Assembly: GCF_963678975.1 (NCBI RefSeq)
Contig: NC_089276.1
Location: 23,791,059-23,855,058 of the forward strand
Reading direction: 5' to 3'
DNA from: Dysidea avara
Taxonomy: Eukaryota; Porifera; Demospongiae; Dictyoceratida; Dysideidae
Length of the DNA stretch: 64,000 nucleotides
This document shows positions 55,972 to 64,000 of this stretch, in pieces; positions within the stretch are counted from its first letter, which is position 1, and each line of letters opens with the position of its first letter. The position numbers and the translations under genes were made by a program. The notes under the pieces were generated by a model, which was given only the letters and a program-made list of their open reading frames with translations, did no database searches and was not told the DNA's origin.

Positions 55972-56339
55972 GTATGGAATTCTTATTTGCTATCATAACA
56001 AATTAATTAGAAATTTTAAATTTGTGTAGGGATCAAAAACTTTATTGACACAAGGGTTGCCTAGTGTATATTAATTCCTTACTTTACTCATACGCAGTTT
56101 TGGATGGTCACATTTCCTTAACTAGGGATTAAATCTGTCAAACAGTACGGTAATACTGTTTAAGTAGTGATCACCCCCAAAATAACTCACACCTTGTAAA
56201 ACGTCACCTTTAAAAATCATCCTATCATCTTTATAGAATAATATTAGTCCATCTAACATTCTAAGTGTGTCCGATTAGAAATCCTCAAAAAAAACTGCGT
56301 TCTATTAGAGCATTGCAAAATTAATCGATTGATTGTGGG
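55972..56339. other. intron sequence
   Basis: No gene; one TTCTATTAGAGC motif near 56300. Confidence 0.4.
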
Positions 56340-57400
56340 ACATGAGTTAGTTGCTACTTTGTTCTTCTCGTCAAGACTGGCATAGACTTGAAGATTTCAG
56401 CGGCTTATTGTTAAGAAGAATGCCAGTCATGACACGTAGTTTGAAATGTAACCATCCTGAGCATAATACCCCTCCGAAGCAGAAGCATGAGAAGAAAAAT
56501 AAACCGAACAGCCCAGCAGTACAGGGAGATTACAGCGCCTCTTCTGACTACATATGTGACAGGTGCACCAATAATGTGAACGACCTTATTTCAGTGTCAG
56601 CGGTATAAAATGTGGCTTGTAGGAATTGCGAAAAGGTACCATCCGAGATGATCTAGTACCTTGAACAATACAGTGAGTTAAGAGTACATTGGTTCTCAAA
56701 CTCTGTGATAAGGTAGCACCCCATGCAGTAGTTGAGACTTACAGCCACATGTCTAATCTGCTCACATTGATACAGTGGTGAAGTCTTTAAACAATGTGAT
56801 TGATAATGTGGCTAGGTCATTAAATGGGATTCTTTCTCAAACCTCTGTAAGGCCTTAGAAGACAAGGTGGTGACTGCAACACCAATTGGTGCTATGACAG
56901 AAATTTGTAATAAAGACTACAAAGAAGAAGGTGCTACGTCCACTTTTGGGTTATATTCAGCTGTTGTAAATGACGAAGTTATGTGAAATTGGTGATCGAT
57001 ACAAAAGAAGATGCAATCTTTTGAATCATACCTTCCTGAACCTGTGCAGACTTCTGTCCTATGTGCTGATACTAAAGCAATTGAGGGTATAATAAAAGAC
57101 AAATTATCGGTTTCTGACACCAAGATTTGTAAAGTATTAAGGCTTGGCAAGCGTACGGAAAACGCACCAGATCTGTTTTGGTTACAGTTGATGATGAAAG
57201 GACAAAATGGACCTGTTTAAAACATGCTTCAAGACTTAAGAATGATCCAATTTCCCAAAGAGTTTATTTATCTCCTGATTTTACCGTGCAAGAAAGGAAA
57301 CAGCACAAGAAATATTATATTGAGTGTAAAAATCGTAGGGAAAAAGGAGAAAAAGAAAGTTAAGGCCGTATCGTGAAGAGGAAAGTTACAGGGAATCAGT
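56340..57400 (+). pseudogene. LINE ORF1-type protein relic
   Basis: The first frame (56351-56605) is basic with HPEHNTPPKQKHEKKNKPN and a Cys pair YICDRCTNN, possibly a PHD/zinc-type ORF1 finger. After several stops, 57130-57363 reads RLGKRTENAPD in one frame and LVTVDDERTKWTCLKHASRL, ISQRVYLSPDFTVQERKQHK in another, the pattern of ORF1 proteins of CR1/L2-like LINEs (R.GK...RP..V.......K...L..A..L....Y.SPD.T..ER). No RT follows. It sits inside the intron between Ig-c2 and Ig-a3. Confidence 0.6.
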
Positions 57401-58142
57401 AGACTTTTTGATCAACTGGTCAACTTTATCATGGCATAACCTTTGTAGTAGTCAGTTTAGTCTTTAGTAGATAATTGTAATTTGTAATTATATGTAGGTA
57501 TTACATAGTTGTAATTGTACATTAGCTTATTGCAGAATCGTCATTGTATGACGGAGCAATCAATGATAATAATAATAATCAAATAAACTCTGTAATACAG
57601 TACTATTACAACTTCTCTAGTATTCCATCAAATCAAAGCCAATGTTATAGCCATTTTGTTACAGATCGGTGGGGTAGTACACTACTATTAAGACCTACTC
57701 GTGCCAATCATCATCATCATAATATGTGCTATATGCTAATAAAAAACTTGTGACAAAACATGCTGTAAATTGTATTTAAGGTGCAGGATTTGCTTTGTAA
57801 AAATTGAGCAATTGCAACTTATAATGTTTTGCGTGAAAATCGAGATACTCTAATAGAACAATCACTGAAATATCTTAATAGACGGATACGTAGTATACCT
57901 AACTTGGAAGAAATTTTTTAAAATTTACTTTGTAATAAAACACTATTGCAAATAAATACCGGTGTTACATAAATTATGTATTATAGCCATGAACAAGCAA
58001 GCAAGCAAGCACAAAATTATATCAGTATAAATTGGCTTTAGTATCAGATCGGTTAGTATTTTTCTGTATTGGTAGAGCACTAGTTTGTGTTATATCATTT
58101 CCATTGCATCTGTAGATAAGAACATGATTTGTGTAAGAACAA
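57401..58142. other. intron sequence with one unexplained open frame
   Basis: 57544-57750 reads openly (MYDGAINDNNNNQINSVIQY and on), preceded by TATTGCAG, and ends LLLRPTRANHHHHNMCY. Low complexity argues against a gene. A CTCTAATAGAAC motif lies at about 57847. Confidence 0.3.
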
Positions 58143-58462
58143 ACCTCAAAGCCAGTTTATGGTTGGCTTTGGGCATATATAAAACACAAAGAAGTGAAAT
58201 CCATGCAAAAACAGCCAAGCTATATATAAGGGTGCAGCCTTCAAAAAGCCTGGCTGAAAAGGTTGTGAAATCACAGATGGCAGCCATGACATGGCTGCAA
58301 TGATGTTGATGATAATAAATTTTATTAATATGCAAAGGCAATTAAAGTTTATTATCATCCACATAAATGCAGCCATTTCATGGCCGCCACCTTTTATTTC
58401 ACAACCTTTTCACCCAGAAGGCCTCACCCTTTTCATACTGCTTGGCAATCTTTGTGTGGTAA
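58143..58462. mobile_element. foldback element family F, copy 3
   Basis: Arms CAAAAACAGCCAAGC.AT, AAGCCTGGCTGAAAAGGTTG and GCAGCCATGACATGGCTGCA at left pair with the complementary right arm (GCAGCCATTTCATGGC, CAACCTTTTCACCC, CTGCTTGGCAATCTTTGTGT). The arms meet around 58310-58350. About 320 bp, non-coding. Confidence 0.8.
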
Positions 58463-58624
58463 TGATTAGTTATAACATTACACCTTATCTTGTTTATTTT
58501 GTGGTATATAAACTGTTTCTCATTCACTGATATATTGTCATACTTAAATACAGTGGCATATACAGTAAGAATACTTCAGAGTAGTAATCTTGCATTCAGA
58601 TAATTATATTTTAAATAATTACAG

Positions 58625-58960
58625 AAGAGCTACCTATAGTTACCATCATTAGAAATCCACCTGGTACACCAGTTGATGGTCAACCTAACACATTTACGTA
58701 TCCCATATTGAGTAGTGTCACTCTGACATGTGTGGTGGACCCTTCACCATCAACCACAATTACTTACCAGTGGATCACTACAGGATGTTACACTAACATC
58801 AATTACAATGGTGGTGTTCCAAGTTGTTTTCCACATGATCAGACAACACAAATTGTCACTGATAATGATCTGACTGCAGAGGATGCTGGTACCATCATTT
58901 GTAGTGCAACAATTTTTGGTGAGGTCTATACTAGTGATCCAGTAACACTACATGTATCAG
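58625..58960 (+). CDS. Ig-like domain exon Ig-a3 (Ig/FN3 gene)
   Basis: 112 codons, phase 1-1, from TAATTACAG to TCAG|GTAAGG. VTLTCVVDPSPSTTITYQWI, GCYTNINYNGGVPSC and AEDAGTIICSATIFG. The 5' half (PPGTPVDGQPNTF, YPILSS) follows Ig-a1, while the 3' half follows Ig-a2. First domain of the third triplet. Confidence 0.9.
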
Positions 58961-58996
58961 GTAAGGATGTAGTTTAAATTTAGTACAAAATAATGA

Positions 58997-59687
58997 TTTG
59001 AAATAAATATTTATCATTTTATCATACATTACATAGTACTGTGTAGTAAGGATGACGAAGGTTTGAGTGTGGTCCATGATAAAATATCTCCAAAACACCT
59101 TCCTCATTTCTCCTCTGATAGCATGGCAGTATTGGTTGGGTAAAATCAAAAAGTGCCTTCAGATCAACCCAATACATTTTCATCAAGTTGTTACTGATTT
59201 TTTTTAAAAAGAATGGTTCAACAGAATTTTCTACCACCTGCCTGCCTAACTGATGTGCTCAGTTAAACATAGCAGAAAAGTGGCTACAGCTATGGTGCTA
59301 CTTCTTTCACAGAATAGCTTCGAAGAAGGAACCTTTGTTATATTGGTAGCCATACAACATGTGTGCTATTGTCTTACTTTCTTACCATAGCAACCATTGG
59401 TCAAGCACAGTACGGCTTCCATCTCCAGGTTGTTACACAATGTTATTGCACTAACATATTGGAATACACGCCTTCTCGAAGTTCAGCTGGTGAAGTGTTC
59501 ACTGTTGTAGATGAGATGCCATCTGCTACCAGGAAATTGACTAAGACTAACAGACCACCACTTTTGCTACTGTGAATATAACTGCATTTTTAAGATTCAC
59601 GATTGCTACAGATAATAACCTCACTCATGAAACTATAGAGTGATACGCATATACAAGGGTATTAGTTTGCACTGAAAAGGTTCACAA
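58997..59687 (+). mobile_element. CTGC-bearing element, copy 2
   Basis: Aligns with 31685-32500: the same order of GATGACGAAGG, GCAGTATTGGTTGGGTAAAA, CTTCAGATCAACCC, CAACAGAATTTTCTACC, CTGCCTGCC, AAAAGTGGCTACAGCTA and AGTACGGCTTCCAT. Only two CTGC units remain. It is continuous with MITE T copy 2. Confidence 0.7.
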
Positions 59688-59977
59688 ACAAGTATAGGAA
59701 TCTTAAACTAGAGTAGGGACAATGTAGCACCCAATAAAAAGGTATTGAAACAATCTGTACCTGAGCAATTACTGTACAGCAATAAGAAAGCGAATATCCC
59801 TACTGTGCATTTCAACCTTCACAGCACAGTGGGAATATTTGCTTCTTACTGCTCTACAGGCTTTACAGTAATCGGACATTATGCACTACTCCAATTCAGC
59901 TTGTTTCAATACTTTCTGTTGGGGTGCTACATTATCCCTACTCCAGTTTAAAATTCATAATTTTTACTTATACTGGT
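59688..59977. mobile_element. MITE family T, copy 2, abutting the Ig-b3 acceptor
   Basis: Left ACAAGTATAGGAATCTTAAACTAG and right complement (CAGTTTAAAATTCATAATTTTTACTTATACTGGT) pair, as do GGGACAATGTAGCACCC and its complement. The element ends seven bases before the Ig-b3 exon, so its U-rich end forms most of the acceptor tract. Confidence 0.75.
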
Positions 59978-59984
59978 TATGTAG

Positions 59985-60353
59985 GTATTGCAATGACTGG
60001 AACTTTGAATGGTGATGGAGGCATTACTAGTAATCATCAACTTGGAGATTACTCATACATTACTGAAAGAGGTGGAACTGGTTTATTAGCAAATTGTGTC
60101 ACTGGACGTGGTCCTACTGACAATGATAACAACACTATATTAGGTGGATGGTACTTTTATGGTAGTCCAGTAACCAATCAAGAATGTAGTGGTGATGGTG
60201 TAAGAGTGTTAGACAGTGAGTATGTTGGAGTTACCCAATTACAACAATGTGGAACATTCACTACTGCTACAGAAGGTATTTACACTTGTATGATATTGAA
60301 CAGTGTAATGATGCAGCAGAGTATGAGATTGGGTGTGTACTTTAATGAAAGAA
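59985..60353 (+). CDS. Ig-like domain exon Ig-b3 (Ig/FN3 gene)
   Basis: 123 codons, phase 1-1, after GGTTATGTAG, ending AGAA|GTAAGA. GLLANCVTGRGPTDNDNNTI, GGWYFYGSPVTNQEC, QQCGTF and TEGIYTCMILN. Near-identical to Ig-b2 except for the first ~17 codons after the start (NGDGGITSNHQLGD versus NDSISITSNNQLSD). Confidence 0.9.
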
Positions 60354-60420
60354 GTAAGAAGCTTTATTGCATAAATTACGTACAGAATGTGACCTATTAA
60401 TTCTTTATCTCTCTCTGCAG

Positions 60421-60711
60421 CTGCTCCAATCATAGATCCACTATCTAACATAATAGTTGTGGCTGGTTCTTCCATCACATTATCTTGTACCTCACAAGGT
60501 TCTCCACCAGACACATTCACCTGGATGAAGGATGGTGTTCCAATAACACAATCCACTAGTATCACTACAGTGACTTATACTAATACTGATGCAGTATTCC
60601 ATGCTATTTACACCATTGATAATACTACTATAAGTGATAGTGGAACATATACATGTACTGTGACTAATCCTATTGGAAATGATAGTGAGATCATCACTGT
60701 TGTTGTTAATG
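60421..60711 (+). CDS. I-set-like Ig domain exon Ig-c3 (Ig/FN3 gene)
   Basis: 97 codons, phase 1-1, from TCTCTGCAG to AATG|GTATGG. ITLSCTSQGSPPDTFTWMKD and SDSGTYTCTVTNPIGNDSE. The central segment is closer to Ig-c1 (GSPPDTFTWMKDGVPITQST), the ends closer to Ig-c2. It is the last domain found; since it ends in a good donor in phase 1, more exons are expected downstream. Confidence 0.9.
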
Positions 60712-60731
60712 GTATGGAACATACATAGTTA

Positions 60732-60956
60732 CAGTGGAACCTCAGTTATCTGGACCCCACTTATCTGGATTCTTGGTCAAGCTAACTACAGAAATGACTG
60801 CTCTATTAGAGTAGTGAGGGTAGTTGATAATACTAAAAATTTTTTAATGTTCTTTATGCCATATTAAGGTTATTTATACACAGTTTCAGATATGGACTTT
60901 TCAGACTTATGGATCACCCTTGGTCCCAAGGGGTTCAGATAACCAAGGTTCCACTG
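60732..60956. mobile_element. pogo/Tigger-like MITE
   Basis: Inverted ends CAGTGGAACCTCAGTTATCT and the complement of CAGTGGAACCTTGGTTATCT enclose a 225-bp non-coding interior with one CTCTATTAGAG motif (about 60801). The end sequence is that of Tigger/pogo-type elements; flanking TA duplication is eroded. Confidence 0.8.
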
Positions 60957-63786
60957 TGTGTAACTAAAAGTGTATGTAGATCAAAGAAACTACGTTTCAA
61001 TGTAGCCGAGCTCAAATTTTTCCAGGCTGTATGTGAATATAACTCAGCCAAAATACATAGGTTACACAACTTGCTATTATCCATCAATATAATTAATGCA
61101 TAGGATTGCTTGTTTAAAGTAAATTAAATAATATGCAATAAGTTACGTAGTTTAAGCAAATGAATATCCTTTAGGTGGCAGTGAAACCATATGGCCTCCA
61201 CACTCAGTACCACTATCAATCTGTATTGTGAACCATGTCTGTAAAAAATGGTAATTTGGTCCACTGTTAATGTGTTGCAAATCAGCTATAAGGTGGGGAA
61301 AGAGATTGCCTAATGTATATGCCCTCATACCTGCTACCCTCTGGCTTAGAGTATACAAATCATGCAAAACTCTGATACCACTATTACATACATAGCCTTA
61401 GCCTTTATCAAGTTACGCTTGCCTGAAAGCATCAGGCAGGCAGGCAGGCAGGCAGGCAGTAGAAACTTCCATTGAATCAAAAAAATTTTTTTTTTAATTG
61501 TAACAATTTATTGGAAGCATTTAGGGTTGTACTGAAGGCACTTTTGGGCTTGTAGAAAATATGGATGATTCCTGTTTACAAATGTACGGAAGCCATGCAT
61601 CACGCTACCACAAATCGACATACTGAGTTGGGACTTACTTGTGTCATTCTATACACCATGAACTTGGACATTCATTTTTTGGCCTAAATACACCCAAGTT
61701 ATCAAGAAGGTTGTTCAAGCTTAGAAACAGTGATGATAAAATTGTGTTTTACCACATCGTAATCAAACACACATAACTCGCATTTGCTCCATGGTTTATG
61801 TATTACATGTTTACATGTGGTTTGGCATTTGTGTGCTAATATGCAATGACAACTGCTTTTAAATATGTGACCCAGTCTGGGAAAACCAGCCTATTTAAAG
61901 TATCAAGAAATGCTAGTTTTAGGTATTTAGTGTGTTGTAGCTCGCCAATGGTTGAAGCTATGTGTACCAATGTTTCACATGTTTTATACCTATTCCTTGC
62001 CTTCCAGAGCATCCACTGTGCTAGTAGCCAACAGCTAAGTTTCCCACCATTTTAGATAGTTATTAAACCAAGGTTGACTGTATCAGGAGAGCTCCAAAAG
62101 GGGAGGGAGGCGGGAAGGAAGGCAAGATGTTGTTTACATAATTGAAAAGGAAGATGTAGGGATGAATAGGCCAGTTTCACATAAGGCCTTAGGAATGCAA
62201 TCAGTGTTAATTGTCTATTGCATAACCACTGGATGCTGTGGATGCACATAAAAATGTATTGAGGTCATTGGGAAACGATGATAACCAGCAGTAAAATTTT
62301 GGTAACTTACAAAGTATACGCTATATTCTAATTTTCTGTACATGGAAAGAAACTACATTGATTTCTCTTTCCTTTTGTGGTTGTCCGCTGTGAATAGGAT
62401 GAAAGATGCCTGAGTTAATGGAGTGGTGAAGTTAGAAATGTTACCAGACAAGCTGATATTCGTAAGTTCAGAGTCAGAAAACCATGCAGAAACTTCAGCA
62501 AGTCTTAACAATAGCATTTGTTGCAAATCGCTTCGTAGGAAAGTACTGAATCAGCGTGACAGCCAACTAAGTTAACAGCATGTTCAAGGAGCCCATATAT
62601 GCATCATCCAGGTGATTGTAAGGCTTGCTCTTGTACTGTATGTCTGGTAAACAAAGATAACAAGCAGCTGCTTGTGTGTTTTGTCTCCAGAAAACATTTT
62701 CATCATGCATTCTAACCTTTATTGGCTCATAACTCGCTAGTGGCTTAGTGTGTTTACAGCAGACAAACACCACAAGGTGTAGAAATCAATGTAGTTTACA
62801 GTGCTGCTTTAAAAACTAAAGCATTTCCATAAGATTCTAAGTGACAATAGATTTTTTGTCCTCAGTTGTCCATTTCCCAATGGTTTCTGCACATTTTTAT
62901 GGCTAACCACAGCATCCAGTGATTGTGCAACCACAATTAAAAGATCAATTAAAATACTTTCCCTTACATGAAACTGGCCTATTAGGCCACGTTATGGGCC
63001 ATTCAGGTCTCAAAACTGGCTTAAATGAAAGGAAATTCACAGCATAGGTCTTTATTCAACACCACGGAGCTGTACAGCCACATACAGCCATCTACAGGCT
63101 GACCAGAGGTCCATTAAGCATGTACGGATCACCACTGGGCTTGGAAAAAGTAGCCAGCAAAGCAGACCATTCAAGTCTAGCTGATTTTGATTGTGAAATT
63201 AGATATATTGTTCAGGTAGCTTTGTTTTCGTGGTAAAAAATTGAATCTGCTGACATGGGTGACAAGACCGGTTTTCCCAGATCCAGTCACATATAACATT
63301 GTCATGGTATGTATGCATATACCCAATATTAAAGTACATTTTCAAATTTATAATTATTCAAGTTTATAATGTATATAGCAATGTTTCAGTCTCATTTGCT
63401 GAGAATACAGCCCTACAAAGTACAGTGTATATAGCAACAACAGCAAGTTTGATTTGCATAGCAAGTATAGGGAAATAAATTACTGGTGCTTACTAAAATG
63501 GTTGCAACTTACAAATGTAATAATACAGTGAGTTGAGACATACACTATTATGTTTGCCATGAATAGGAAAATCCATTGCTGTGTAAGTTTTTTCTTGTAG
63601 CACTTTTCTTCACCACAAAGGTGATCATGAAATTTGTAAAGAAAGATGGATTGTGTACTATCTCTTCAACATGGTATAAACAAACACCCATGACTTACGT
63701 TCCTGTTGGTCTACTGCAACAACACAAAGATTTTCAAAGTCCTCATAAGTAGGCAAATTTATTATTTAAATTATGTTATGTTGTAA
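60957..63786. other. no gene recognised
   Basis: 2.8 kb probably within the next intron of the Ig/FN3 gene. It holds five to six CAGG units at 61436-61460 next to a fragment of the CTGC-bearing element in inverse orientation (61436-61560) and a lone MITE X end (CCGGTTTTCCCAGATCCAGTCACATA, about 63269-63294). Open frames on either strand show no domain or splice support. Confidence 0.45.
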
Positions 63787-63943
63787 TTACTTGGTTAAAC
63801 ACCCCAGTATTTATTGCCTTAGCTCTAAAAATTGATGCACCACTCGGTGTTTGTTGAAGCCCTTACTTTTAAAATCGATTGTTGCACCACTCGAGTGTGG
63901 TTAGTATTGATGGTGCGACGTTTAACCAAGTAAATACGGTATA
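63787..63943. mobile_element. small MITE
   Basis: Inverted ends TTACTTGGTTAAAC (63787) and GTTTAACCAAGTAA (ending about 63942) enclose about 130 bp containing two GCACCACTCG words. No coding. Confidence 0.65.
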
Positions 63944-64000
63944 GATATTTGATACACTAAAAACCTAAGTGCTTAAAAAAGTATTAATTTTGACTGGCAA

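Noticed and set aside
61152..62773. Several minus- and plus-strand ORFs of 60-70 codons
   Set aside because: No domain, no splice context and no agreement with the phase-1 exon pattern of the Ig/FN3 gene.

Overview
This is an AT-rich, intron-containing animal genome window. Multi-exon immunoglobulin/fibronectin III (Ig/FN3) coding, introns of only 54-67 nt, and a dense mix of hAT, Ty3/gypsy, DIRS, LINE and foldback elements point to an early-branching metazoan. A demosponge is my best guess, but this is inference and no species marker is present.

The main host gene lies on the + strand and spans about 48 kb. It starts at a CpG-rich region (about 12.74-12.99 kb) followed by a short signal-peptide exon (12992-13037). 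It then carries twelve single-exon domains, all phase 1-1, in this order: Ig-a1 (14.6 kb), Ig-b1 and Ig-c1 (43.8-44.5 kb), three FN3 domains (52.05-53.35 kb), Ig-a2 (53.4 kb), Ig-b2/Ig-c2 (55.3-56.0 kb), Ig-a3 (58.6 kb), Ig-b3/Ig-c3 (60.0-60.7 kb). It is thus three copies of an Ig-a/Ig-b/Ig-c triplet with FN3 domains between copies 1 and 2. No transmembrane or terminal exon was found, so the gene probably runs past the window. Copies 2 and 3 share near-identical tracts and copy 3 looks like a mosaic of copies 1 and 2.

Other host-like coding is fragmentary: a minus-strand exon at 714-1139, five + exons at 1817-2740 of an unknown gene cut off by a LINE, and a minus exon at 11882-12135.

Mobile DNA dominates the rest. 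5276-8978 is a hAT transposon with an intact 797-residue transposase. 15672-19838 is a full-length Ty3/gypsy element with matching LTRs and a 5-bp target duplication but broken genes. 21255-23740 is a decayed gypsy. 25636-27307 is a non-autonomous element whose insertion is supported by an apparent empty site at 39 kb. 29552-38204 is a very large foldback structure: about 0.8-kb inverted ends, inward tandem arrays of a ~31-bp unit in opposite orientations, a central foldback, and a nested element carrying a pure 339-bp (CTGC)n tract. 38205-41552 is a minus-strand DIRS-like element with inverted ends. 47750-50880 is a minus-strand LINE split by a 1370-bp inverted-repeat element with 7-bp target duplications. 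50880-51950 is a minus-strand gypsy integrase relic, and 56340-57400 a LINE ORF1 relic. Numerous MITEs fill the introns, and a short motif centred on CTCTAATAGAG recurs about sixteen times.
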